Shown here: piece by piece, positions 10,854 to 21,323 of the stretch
How the letters are laid out: the number at the start of each line of letters is the position of its first letter
Position numbering within the stretch: position 1 is the stretch's first letter
From: Paramyrothecium sp. XJ0827
Taxonomy: Eukaryota > Ascomycota > Sordariomycetes > Hypocreales > Stachybotryaceae
Length of the DNA: 64,000 nucleotides
Direction: 5' to 3'
NCBI GenBank assembly: GCA_020881915.1
Contig: JAJFPB010000013.1
Coordinates: forward strand, 1 to 64,000
The notes under the pieces: model-generated
Told to the model about the DNA's origin: nothing
The model's input: only the letters and a program-made list of their open reading frames with translations
The model's database searches: none
Position numbers and translations under genes: made by a program

Positions 10854-13704
10854 TCAGTGGACTGTGGAGCATGCAGGTTCTTTGGCGTCACGATGTCTCG
10901 TGACATTGAACAACGCACCTACACTGCGGGAGATGCTACCAGTACCAATCCCCATCCCCCGATATCTGCTTGGGCGACGATGAATTGGTCCGACCAACAA
11001 AGATTTGGACCTTTCGTGTGATTCACGATGCTCAGAGCCTAGCTCATGCATGGTCGGTTGGGCCGCTTGTTCATCTTTCACAGAAGAAAAAGGGGATTCG
11101 ATGATGCTCTGCTCGTCCCCCCCGATACAAAGTCGAACCTCAAATTGAATGTTAAGTGAGGTGACTCTTATCTTCATTTCTCTTGCAAATTCGTCCGGTC
11201 TTTCAACTTCCTTCAAGTCATCTTCGCGAACTGCAGGACAGACGACTGATGTTTGATCACCGTCTTCCGTTCGATACACAAGTTTAAAGGAAGCTCCTTG
11301 GCGTCGGAGGTAGAACAAGGGATTCATCTGAGCTCTTCGACCGGCAGTTCGGTATTTTATCTCGAAGCGGCATTCTGTTTCCCTAGAATAGAACCGCGGT
11401 GGTTGAAATTCCACAAAGAAACATGACGCTAGCACGTTGAGCATGGTCGGAAAAGAATAAACACGGGGTCCGAGAATGTATGTCTCGCATCGGACAATAA
11501 AATGAAGCCTCTCGGGTTCCTCAACGTATCTGGGCACCAGTATTAGTCGTCGGCAAAAGCCCAGGTTGAGTTTTAAGATAAACCCACTTTGTTACGAGCC
11601 ACAGACCACCGCTTCCCCACTTCCAGACATTTGCCCTTTGGTCGTCTGCATGACGCTGAGCGAATAAGTCAGAAATTTGCCAACAGACCGAGTCTCCTAT
11701 TGTGATAGTTTTAGATGTGATTCGAAGCTGTCCTTGCTGCAAATGGTAGGCACAAGCTTCCAATGTCCATCCCTTTACAAAAATGGCAATGATGAAGTAG
11801 ATGCCTACGAAGCGACGCTTGTCAGTGGTGCACTTGACCAAAGTCGTGCTGTTGGTTTGAAGTTTGCGTACCGCAGCCATCTCCGATTGCGATATCGAAG
11901 TAGTTGGAGATATCTAGCGTCTGCCACGTATCATTATCACGAAGTCTCAGGAGAAACTGAAGCATATCGTCCCAGTCCGTGCCCCTCAACTCCAAGGCTC
12001 GAAGCCCGGCGGCGCGAGGGATCACTCGAGCTGACTGAATGTCTGACTGCTGGCATACCGGACATCGCGGCTGGCTCGGATCTTCTGTCGTCAATTCCGT
12101 CCCCGTCCACCCAAGGAATTGAGAGAGTGTAATGTTTCCATCCTCGCCGCGTTTACGGGGTAAGTTAGGAGACGTTTTTACTTTCGTTGCCAGCAGAACG
12201 TAACTCGTACAGCGGCGACACAAATAATGGCCGCAGTCAAGGGGATAGTTTACATTCCTGCCGAGGATGCAGAAAGAACAAAATGACGTACCATGGCCAA
12301 TTGACGAGTCGCTGGTTGTGTGAAAAGTGTGCAAACATGCTAGCCATTGTTTTATTGTTCTTTCTTTCTTCTCATTGGTTTCCGTCTCATGAAAAGTGCG
12401 TGCAATAAACCTGAACCGATCTTTTACTTGATTAAAGACCTCCGGCTTTCGGCATGTGTTTGTTGCGATTGCAACGGGCCTGGCGTAGATCCTGTCGAAT
12501 ACCAGTTCAGGGGAGAAACCTGTGCACAAGTGCTTTTCAGATCCAAGGATATTTGGTTGGCAAAGAGTTTGGACTTACGAGGTAAGAATGATGTGGAGGC
12601 GTCCAGTACGAGCGCCGAAGCGACGATGTCTATAATGGTTAGGGTAGTTTTCTCACTTGTGCGCAGAAACTCAGTTAGATGCGTGGCTATTTGCGCCGAA
12701 GTGATTGAGTCGCCAGAGAAACTCATTAGTTCGAGGGCGTCGAGGCACTTTTGAGGCTGCTTTACATGCTGTGCCACGAGCCTGCGTAGGAGTGCACTCT
12801 GCTGTAAGCCCGTGAAGCTTTTCCGAGCCCTGCGGTGATCTCTACCGCCATGCTTCGAGAACCAGGTCAGGACACCTGTCCTCGTCCAAGATTTTGGGAC
12901 ATGCAAAACCTCCACGTGCGCCATTTTCTGGTGAATTATGCGATGCATTGTGCTAGAAGGCCGTGCTGGGAACTGTTTCCTGACTCTTTCCCCGAAGGTC
13001 CTGGTCAGTGGCGCCGAGATTGGTTCGGTTTCGCAAGAAGCGGGTATCACGATTGAAACGCGAGGATATAGTCGGCCTTCGTCATAACTCGTATCAAATA
13101 TCCATGCGAGGAGGTTGCATAAAGCACGATCTAGACTGTCGACGTCATCAGCGAATATGAACATCACGTCTGCGATCACAGACAATGCGTTCCAGCAGAG
13201 CATCCATAGTCTTTGTCCTAATGAGTAACGTTCGGGGCCCAGAGAATGCTTCTGCCAGGTACTATGGTCGTTCTCATAGCGTTTGAGATCTCCAGCGCAA
13301 ACATCAAGCTGGCAACTCAACAGCACGGTTGTTGGGAAGTGCGTGACTCTGAGCGCACTCTTCTTGCCAGTCTGATGTGGTCTTGTGGTCCTCTTCTTTC
13401 CCAGTGGCCCTCTCTTGGTCGCGTCAGCGATAGTTAAGATGGTAAGAGCTTGTTGGTCTCTCCTCTCATCGAAAGCTCTGTATGCTGCCAAATTCTCGAA
13501 TAGAACATGCTGGTCATGGAGGCCGACCCCGGATCCGATATGTAGATAGTCATACGATAGGTTGTTTGTATCTGAACACATTTGGTCCAACTCAGCTCTA
13601 TGCAGAGGTATCAGCTGAGAGTATGGTTGCTTTTGGGAGGGTTCAGTCAAGATGACTAGATAGAGGATAAAGTTGGTGCATTTGTTTGTTTTGACCGACA
13701 CCAC
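10854..13704 (-). CDS. RING-finger / patatin-like protein with degenerate catalytic motifs
   Basis: This is a multi-exon minus-strand gene. The N-terminal block (13704-12579) contains DYLHIGSGVGLHDQHVLFEN and a hydrophobic VMFIFADDVDSLD segment typical of large fungal patatin-like proteins. A 59 bp intron (12578-12520) leads to FSPELVFDRIYARP and a C3HC4-type RING: CSFC, then CGHYLCRRC, then CPVC. Next comes the position of the patatin core. A 67 bp intron (11871-11805) joins NYFDIAIG to GIYFIIAIFVKGWTLEAC, which is recognisable patatin sequence. However, the oxyanion DGGG is replaced by ELRG, the nucleophile elbow GxSxG reads GDGCG, and no DGA/DGG motif is found. The last block (from about 11540; acceptor CCCAG after CTAATAC) carries the usual C-terminal region (LNVLASCFFVEFQ). 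The donor for this final intron is unresolved. It is probably a pseudo-hydrolase. Confidence 0.7.
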
Positions 13705-13897
13705 GATGGATGAGCATGACTATAGTTATGAAACGACCCAAGCTTTTGATTAGTAAAGAGGTGGACAACTTATACTCAAAAACATTGTGGGATCTCACCC
13801 ATGTGGTCGAACGCCTCCGCGCACAACATGGCCTTCCGATCTACTTAAAGATAAACTGCTGTAATTTCTGCTGGATATTCCATTTTGTTCCTTGGAC

Positions 13898-14551
13898 ATG
13901 GGTCGTAAGAAAATTAGCCTAGAAAAAATCACCAAGCCCGGGCCCTGCAAAGCCACATTCACCAGGAGAAAATTCGGGTTGTTTAAGAAAGCATACGAGT
14001 TGGGCATTCTCACGGGGTGTGAAGTGACCCTTTCGGTTCGGACTGAGGATGGAACGGAACACCACTTCGATCCCGCCGATTTTGCATTACATCCCCCTCC
14101 GGCACCTGCAGAGGGGCCCAAGGGACACCCAAAGTTCTCTGACTCCACTAGCGATCTGCCATCACGATCCAATATGGAAATGGAAATGAGACCTAATTCA
14201 CTCATCCCTTTGCCCAGTCAAGAGTTTCCATCATTGGATGCCCTTCAAATGGAAGAATTTTTCCAGGATTCACAGACCTCAACAGCCCTACTCGGCTCTC
14301 CTGCTTTCGGAGGCCTGATGTGGGCTGACTACCTCCACCTTCCTAATCCATCTGACCAGTGGTTTACCTCTCATATGCTCTATCCGTTTAATGATGGGTC
14401 CCTACAGCCTAGCCTCCTTCCGCAGTATGACAACAGTTACATTGGATGGTCGTTTGACCCTAGTGCCGTGCAACCATTGACCTTCCCAGTGTCACTGCAG
14501 GAAGCACCATTGAATTCGCCCAGTTTGAGCGACTTCGTATTAGCGTTCTAG
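13898..14551 (+). CDS. MADS-box transcription factor, short divergent form
   Basis: A single-exon frame of 217 aa. The ATG at 13898 gives the canonical MGRKKI start. Residues 1-50 form an SRF-type MADS box, with KATFTRRKFGLFKKAYELGI and a CEVTLSV strand. The usual KITxxxNRxVTF region is altered to KITKPGPCKATF. MADS proteins bind CArG-type DNA as dimers in the nucleus. The rest is Pro/Ser-rich with an acidic, aromatic C-terminus (MEEFFQDSQ, PSLSDFVLAF) that could activate transcription. It is much shorter than typical fungal Rlm1 or Mcm1 homologues and lacks their glutamine or acidic blocks. It is probably a diverged paralogue. Confidence 0.85.
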   Translation: MGRKKISLEKITKPGPCKATFTRRKFGLFKKAYELGILTGCEVTLSVRTEDGTEHHFDPADFALHPPPAPAEGPKGHPKFSDSTSDLPSRSNMEMEMRPNSLIPLPSQEFPSLDALQMEEFFQDSQTSTALLGSPAFGGLMWADYLHLPNPSDQWFTSHMLYPFNDGSLQPSLLPQYDNSYIGWSFDPSAVQPLTFPVSLQEAPLNSPSLSDFVLAF

Positions 14552-15209
14552 GCTTCGTGGGGCTTCACGTCCCAGTGACCAACAAAATCTCGGCTTTCGT
14601 CCCTAGGACTCGAGACTGTGTACATTTATTTAGCGGGTTTTGGCGTCTTGAGTCATCATATTTTCGTTCGTCTTGTTACACTTTCGTGACCCACAATATC
14701 ATCAACATGTGCAAGCGCAACACTAGCTTCAAACATACTCTCGGCAGCAAATTTATGATTTCAACGCTTGGATTTGACGTGCGCTGAGGCAGTGCAGCTA
14801 GGCCGCGTTTAAGTTTTCTTTCCTTGGTGTCTCGAGCACTCTTTGAACATCTCGACCTGAAAAGCTGTTGCACCAAATATATAGCAGAGTTCATTGAAAT
14901 AGCGACCACACATGCTACCCACAGTGCCAAGAACTAACAGGTTTTGTGCTGTCCAACTCATATGCCTGCACGGTCACTTGTTTGGTCATATCGCGCCTTT
15001 CGTCACCTGACTGTCGTTTGATATCGTCTTTGCAGTGAACAGACTCCCCTTGAAGCTCGGCAACTAGTTTGGTCACTTGCATGACACCTGATGTTGTCCA
15101 TACTGTTCGACAACAGCATAGATCATGTACTTCCCTAGAAAGCTGAAGCTCAAGAGTTTGGCGTTGCCTACTCTTGTACTCAGCACACTGTCTCCTGGCA
15201 CAGACCAAT
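14552..15209. other. Intergenic, no gene seen
   Basis: Sequence between the MADS-box gene and the left inverted repeat of the first piggyBac-type element. No supported ORF. Confidence 0.4.
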
Positions 15210-15296
15210 CCCCTTGACTGCGCGAAGCCTCAGATGTTGTAACGGACTGGGATCTTGACCAATTGGAACCGGGTAAAATCTAGATACATCGAAGCT

Positions 15297-17509
15297 CTAG
15301 TAAATTGGCTGATGGTAGATGTACCAGCATTTTCCTTCGTTACATAGGGGTACATCGCATGTCAGACAACCATCTTCCGTCTGCTTGATATTCAAGCCCT
15401 CCGGTGGCTCCGGCTCAACGATATCGTCAGGGCCCGGCCTGTTGAAGCTATTTACATCTAACGGCTCCAGGGCCCGGCGTTTTCTAGCATTTTGAAAGCT
15501 CTGTGTTCGAGGGGAAATTCGAATGCCTTGACAGCCCTTGCAACGATCCCTTTTTCCTCTGGGACCAAAATTATGCTGCCAGACAGGCGTAAATTCGTCC
15601 CCAGCTCGATAGCGTTTCCTTGATGGAGCTGTCTGACGATAGCTATCATAGTAATACTCACATAGGGCGTCAGAAATCCGGTCCTGCCACTCACTAAGTG
15701 TCTTAGAGGGCTCAAAGGCCGGCTGCCCGTCCCGTTGTAAAATGAAGCTATTACAAATAGCTGTCTTAAGCAAAAAGGACCAAGCAAGAGCCCGGGCAGG
15801 GCCCCGTCTCTGACGATGCTTTGTCTTCATATTTGCTCGAAGATGATCACCTCTATCTACTGCATTCATATATAAATTATAGTCAGCAGCTATCAACGGC
15901 ACGGATACTTCCTTGATGCCCTCGTCACCGAAAAACTGTTGAATTGGGCGTGAATATGGCTGCCCACCTTTAGGGCGTTTTCTAAGGCAGAGCGGTTTCA
16001 GAGCCGTCATAAACAGTGGTCAGAAACAACACTAAGGCATTGTCCTTCCATGCGATTTGGTTGACCTGGAAGACGGTCAGTAATGCATTTCCCTAGGGCC
16101 CGGCTTCCTAGGGCTTCCTACCTTATTATCCGGCGTGGGCCAGCTCTCGAGCCGGCCCCAAGGCCACATCTGTTGTCCTTTTCTATCGTTGTCCTTGAAT
16201 TTGACTATCTCACGATAGATCCCACAGTTCGTACGGCATGTGCCGGTGGCCCCTATCCCCAGCTGCCTCAGAGCTTTGAATAGGTCCGGGGACGAGAAAA
16301 GGTTATCTATATAGATATGGTACGTCTCCCTAGGTAGCCGATTTACTAGGGCAACAACGACAGCTTGGGTAGGGTTCAAAGCCGGCGGCTTGTTTGATGA
16401 TCTGTCTAATAGCTTGACCTTCGGGCCCTTACGGGCCTCGATGCCGACGGGCCCGTATTGGGTGCCGGGCCTATGCCAAATCCACACTGTAATATATATC
16501 CCTTGACAGCTAGGACCCAGATCTTGAGCCCTGTGGGCGTGGGCTTCGTCTTAATCGTCACAGTCTGGCTGGACCTCCCTTGGAAGCCCTGCATAGCTTC
16601 ATCGACGCCAATGATGCTGCCGACGATGACGATGCTGAGGGCGGCTTCCATCAGGACAAGGGCCCATTCGTTGACCTTATTGTACGGGCCCGGCACCCCT
16701 ATTTCTATGTTATCTGGATCATGAATTCGAAGCCGGTTTTTCAGTAGGATAAACCGATCATATGACATATATCGTGATATTCGGTGGGGAGATATTGCTG
16801 CCGCCTTTTGGCTCCTTCCAATAGCTGGAGAGCTGTTTTTCTGGGTGTCTGTCCATATAGATAGTCATAGCTATCCATATATATATCTCTTGAACGGAGG
16901 TCGGTTTCCACCGTCTCTGACGGCTAGATTTCTTCAAGGCCGGATCATTAGGATCAGCAGCGGTCCGATCATTATTGGTATATTTGACCCATTTTGCAAC
17001 GAGCCAAATAGGTAGGAAATGCTGGAATAGCTTCAACGGGGTCTCAGGGAGCTGTCGGACTTGGAAGGGGCGTTCAGGGACTTGGAAAGGCTCGAATTCG
17101 GTGCCTACAGCGTCCAGGGGTCAATTTCCGGTCTTTGTGTGCTATCGTGGGCTTGTTCCGGCCGGCTCTTGTTCATCGTAATTGGAAGCTCAACACCACC
17201 TTCGTCAGCAGCTTCAATATCGTCAGCAGCTTCAATATCATCAGCAGCTTCAATATCGTCAGCAGCTTCAATATCGTCAGCAGCTTCAACATCGTCAGCA
17301 GCTTCAACATCGTCAGCAGCTTCAACGGCAGCAGCGGCAGCAACAGCTTGCTGCCGGGCCCGGCGTGGCGGCCCTCGCCTTGGTCCGTTGGAAATAGCTT
17401 CAGCAGAGGCAGCAGCGGCATCGTCATGCCGGGCCCGGCCCCGACGGCTCTGCCGCTGACTTTTCGATCTTGTGTCAGGCATTGAGGTATCGTAGGAAGC
17501 GGCGTACAT
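15297..17509 (-). pseudogene. piggyBac-like (DDE_Tnp_1_7) transposase, frameshifted
   Basis: ORF pieces follow the family order on the minus strand. The N-terminus from ATG 17509 has an Arg-rich start and a VEAADD repeat. Then come KLFQHFLPIWLVAKW, IGVDEAMQGFQGRS, TYHIYIDNLFSSPDLFKALR, ADYNLYMNAVDRGDHLR and a C-terminal cysteine-rich finger (CKGCQGI...CDVPLC). The acidic residues in the DEAM, IDNLF and NAVD motifs fit the D,D,D catalytic core. The frame breaks at least near 17036, 16770, 16410, 16080 and 16010, so this copy is not translatable as it stands. The break near 16080 recurs at the equivalent place in copy 2. Confidence 0.85.
17204..17330. repeat. 18 bp tandem repeat in transposase N-terminus
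   Basis: About seven 18 bp units of the form GCAGCTTCAATATCGTCA. On the minus strand they encode a (VEAADD)n / (IEAADD)n acidic stretch. The units are close to identical, so the array is recent or homogenised. Confidence 0.9.
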
Positions 17510-17615
17510 AGTAAATTAGGTGGGGCAGGGCTAGGAAGTTACTTTATGTACCGACATCATGACTAAGATATTGTGGGGATCGTTACATCATCTGAGGCTT
17601 CGCGCAGTCAAGGGG

Positions 17616-18786
17616 TTAAATAAGTCTAGTACATCATCTGGCGGTAATTTCGAAGGATTGGACCGACGTTTCTTGCATAAAAAACAGATCAAATATCTGA
17701 ATTGTTCAATGTCACTACCTAGAACAGCTCTAGAGCAACGATTCCCTTCGTGAACTTGGGTCCGTCTTCACAAACAGTATTCATTAGTTAGAGCGGTCCC
17801 TACTCTGCTGGATAAGAAACAGGGAACTTGCCTTTCACAGATCGACAAAAAAGAGCCCATTCTCTGGATGGCTTCACTCTATCGGAAGATGTAACAAGAA
17901 TGACGGGTGATAATCCACAATTCATTTCCTGACGAAAGAACGTTGAATATGAATCTCGCGACCTTTACAGCAGCTAGCCATGAGAGGACTTCATGTAGCT
18001 ATGGATCCTTCCAGTACTATGAGAGTTTATTGAACATGACTAGTGGTTTCATATGTGATGCCCTGGGATCTTACTTTGGAAATCACAAATTCTCTGTCGT
18101 AGCGCTGACCCTTTATAGTTACCCGCGGGTGTAGCCCCTTATAGTGATTGCTTCTTAATGCGCCAATTCGTGATGCGAGGATTTTAAGTAAACATGATCT
18201 CAATATTTTGGGGGCACGAAGACGATAAATTTACGTGTCGGAAGGGGGTGTGCAGTTAATGTCACTTGCCGTGCCACTGTAATTGATCGTGGTCGATTGA
18301 AACGTTAATTGCCCGCGGATTGAGCGACTGGCCTCGGAGACGCGGAAGTGGGCAACCTGCCTGGGAGGCTAGCGGTACCAGTTCCATACTGCGCGATATT
18401 CTACGCATTCAGGCTTCGTGGCTATTGTAATAGATTCGCTCCAGTCACACGCAACTTCACTGGAAAATCCGCCGGAAAGCTCGGGAGTTTAATACCAGAA
18501 GGGCATATTGTGGCACTTCTTGTGCAGTACGGGTACTACACCGGCAGATGTTGCTCCGAGGTAACTGACGCCAACAGGGGACACAACGGCGAGATGACGA
18601 ACATAAGCTGTGGTCAGGGAATATGGTCTATAAATTCAGTTAGAAATCTCTCGCCTTGACGGCAAAAGTTCAAATACTAAGACGTCAAGAAAGTCAAATA
18701 CTCCAGGCACCCTATACCGCACCGGTACCGGTATATCAGGCCGTGGGTAAAACGATCAACTGGCCCTGTCTGACGAACAGTTCATC
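17616..18786. other. Spacer between piggyBac copy 1 and alpha-galactosidase, no gene seen
   Basis: About 1.2 kb with short ORFs that lack recognisable motifs. The part just before 18787 should hold the alpha-galactosidase promoter. A GGTACCGGTAT-type palindromic stretch lies near 18720-18735. Confidence 0.4.
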
Positions 18787-18993
18787 ATGGGTGATGAGGT
18801 TCGAGTCGCCTTCCGACCCAAGAGGATGGCTTTCCCCAGGAGGTCACAAGCTCTGCTGAACCAAGCAGTCGATGTGGTTGATGGCAAATCGTTCGCTCTG
18901 AACGGATTCAATGTCTCCTACCGTTTCCACGTCGATGATAATACTGGTGATATTGTAGGAGATCATTTCGGTGCACCTGTGGACGAGAATCCC

Positions 18994-18995
18994 AT
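18994..18995. repeat. Left copy of AT target-site duplication
   Basis: AT precedes the left inverted repeat and AT also follows the right one at 21324-21325. Keeping only one copy restores the host codon ATA (Ile) between ENP and ARV of the alpha-galactosidase. This supports a 2 bp duplication rather than the TTAA of classical piggyBac. Confidence 0.7.
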
Positions 18996-21323
18996 CTCCT
19001 TGAGTGTGCGAAGGGCACAAGGATGTACCGGACAGGGATCTGATCCAATTAAAACCAGGTAAAATCTAGTGACATTAGGTAACTAGGGAAATTGGCTTAT
19101 GATAGAAGTCCCAGCATTTGGCGCCTTTACAAAGAGCTACATTACAAGTCAGACAGCCCCACCGAGGCCTTGTATCTTTCTTCCGTTGCTGCCGTCGCTG
19201 CCCTTGTGGCCCGGCCCTGCTATTGATGCTATTCGCATCCAATGTCCCTAGGGGCCCCTTTTTCCTAGGGCGTTGAGAGCTCTGAGATCGTGGGCCAATT
19301 TGGATGCCTTGACAAGCAAGACATCTTCCTTGACCTCGGCTACCGGGTTTATGACTATCTAGGGGCGTGGAAACGTCTCCAGGATTGTAACGCTGCCTGG
19401 ATGAGCCTGTTTTTCTATAAGCTTTGAAGATATCGTCAACTAGGGCCTGCTGCCAACGACTTTGAGACTTATACGGCTTCCAAGCCGGCTTGCCGTCTCT
19501 CTGTAAAATGAAGCTATTTTTAAGAGCTGTTGCAAGGGGGAAGGACCAAGTAAGAGCCCGACCAGGGCCCCGGCGCTCACGATGTTGTGTCTGCTGGAAA
19601 ATAGCCCTCAGTTGGTCAGCTATATCTACAGCATTCATTTGATCGTTGTAGTCAGCAGCTATAGACGGCATGGATAACTGTAAGACAGACTCAGAGCCGA
19701 ATTTCTGCTTGATTGAACGACTGTACGGCTTCGTTGAATTGGGCCGCCGGCGGAGACGTACGGTGGTCTCATGGCCCTCGTAAACTGTAGATAAAAACAA
19801 CACTAGGGCGTTGTCTTTCCATGCGATTTGGTTGACCTTGAAGACGGTCAGTAGGGCATTTCCTATAGCCGGGTTTCCTAGGGCTTCCTACCTTATTGTC
19901 CGGCGTGGCCCAGGCCTCATATCTACCCCAAGGCCACAGATCTTTTCCCTTTCTATCATTTTCCTTTTCCTTGACAAGACGGCGATACAGACCACAATTC
20001 GTACGGCATGTGCCGGTGGCCCCGGTCCCTATGATCCTAAGAGCCCTGAAGAGGTCAGGCGACGAGAAAAGGTTGTCAACAATGACATGATATGTATCCG
20101 GCGGCAGCTTGGATACTAGGGCAACAACGACAGCTTGGGTCGGATTCAACGGCGGTAGCTTGACTGGAAGGCTATCTAAAAGCTCCCTAGCTAGCTCATC
20201 TGACGGCTCGTCTAAGGGGTTGATTTCTGACCCGTCAGATGCATCGTCAGACATATCGTCAGACGAGGCCTCGTCTGACGATATGTCTGAGGGCTCGGGC
20301 CAAGGGGCTCTTTGAGATAGGTCTTCAAGGTCGGCTTCAACGCCGACGGGACCGTATTTTGGTCCGGGTTGATGCCAATACCAGCAAAGCAGATACCCAT
20401 GAGCACCTAGGATCCAGACCTTGAGCCCTGTGGGCGTTGGCTTTGTCTTGATAGTTATCTTATGACGGGAGCGTCCTTTGAAGCCACGATGCCTTCATCG
20501 ACCCCAATAATGCTGCCAATTTCAACGAGCCGGACAGAGGCTTCCATCATATGGTTGGACCATTCATTGACCTTGTTGAACGGGTCAGGGACCCCAATCT
20601 CAATTGCATCCGGATCGTACGTACGCAGCCGTCTTTTTAGTAGGAAAAAACGATCATAGGTCATGAACTGAGCCACCGGATGGTCCGGAACGAATTCGTC
20701 GTCTGTAGACGCTTTCCAATAGTCCTCGTAATGAAATTCCTTATGTAAGGTCATATATATAAGGATCCCTATCCATAGATAGATTTCCTCAATAGATGTG
20801 TCTTTCCACTTGCTCTGACGCCCTGGGCCCTTTTGGCCCTGCTTTGTATGAGGCCCCGGACCTATCTGTTCAGGTGCTGGGGCCTTGTTTGTATATTTGA
20901 TCCATTTCCTGACTAGTTGGACGGGTAGGAATTCCTGGAATAGCTTCAACGGTGTATTTGGAAGGTCTTGGACGAGGAAATCGCGTGCCGGAACGTTGAA
21001 TGGCTCAAATTGGTCCCGACATTATCGTCCGGCTCAATGTCTGGTCTGCATGTGTTATCTACGGCTTGCTCCCTCGAGCTATTGTCAATCTGTAGCTGCA
21101 ATAGATAGCTAGTAGCATCGTTGCCCTGACGGCGGCGGCCGCCGCGTTGTCTGAGGCCTTGGACGGTCAATTGGGGTGCCATGTCTATGATGTAAGAAGT
21201 AGCTGAATTGAATACATAGAAAATTAGCTGCAGGGGGTTTTAAAAGTCCCCCTACGTACCGACATGTTGACTAAGACGATGTGGGGGCTGATACATCCTT
21301 GTGCCCTTCGCACACTCAAGGAG
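18996..21323. mobile_element. piggyBac-type DNA transposon, copy 2, inserted in GH36 gene
   Basis: The element is 2,328 bp. Its ends are 32 bp inverted repeats with no mismatch, beginning CTCCTTGAGTGTGCGAAGGG (18996-19027 and complement at 21292-21323). It lies antisense to the host gene. Perfect ends, an AT duplication and an otherwise open host frame indicate a recent insertion. Confidence 0.93.
19075..21182 (-). pseudogene. piggyBac-like transposase of copy 2, frameshifted
   Basis: From ATG 21182 the pieces run MAPQLTVQGLRQRGG, then KLFQEFLPVQLVRKW, IGSIIGVDEGIVA, the VIVDNLFSSPDLFRALR core, DYNDQMNAVDIADQLR and a C-terminal zinc finger (CLACQGI...CNVALC). Frames change near 21000, 20480, 19850 and possibly elsewhere. 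The 20480 break fits a missing G in a short G run, because the codons for VGFKGRS become VASKDA. The break near 19850 fits one surplus A, but copy 1 has a shift at the same place, which leaves open a real tiny intron there. An acidic Ser/Asp-rich insert (DISSDEASSDDMSDDAS) lies between catalytic blocks. Confidence 0.85.

Larger units (their letters stand above)
15210..17615. mobile_element. piggyBac-type DNA transposon, copy 1
   Basis: The element is 2,406 bp and bounded by inverted repeats of about 37 bp that start CCCCTTGACTGCGCGAAGCC. The left copy begins at 15210 and the right copy is its reverse complement ending at 17615, with a mismatch near position 28. It encloses a minus-strand transposase relic. 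Flanking bases do not form an obvious target-site duplication. The termini resemble those of copy 2 (CTCCTTGAGTGTGCGAAG), so the two elements are related but not identical families. Confidence 0.85.

Noticed and set aside
17204..17330. CRISPR-like regular repeat
   Set aside because: The 18 bp units are contiguous without spacers, in frame with a transposase, and the genome is eukaryotic.
18348..18659. Plus-strand 103 aa ORF before the alpha-galactosidase
   Set aside because: No recognisable motif and it lies where the promoter should be.
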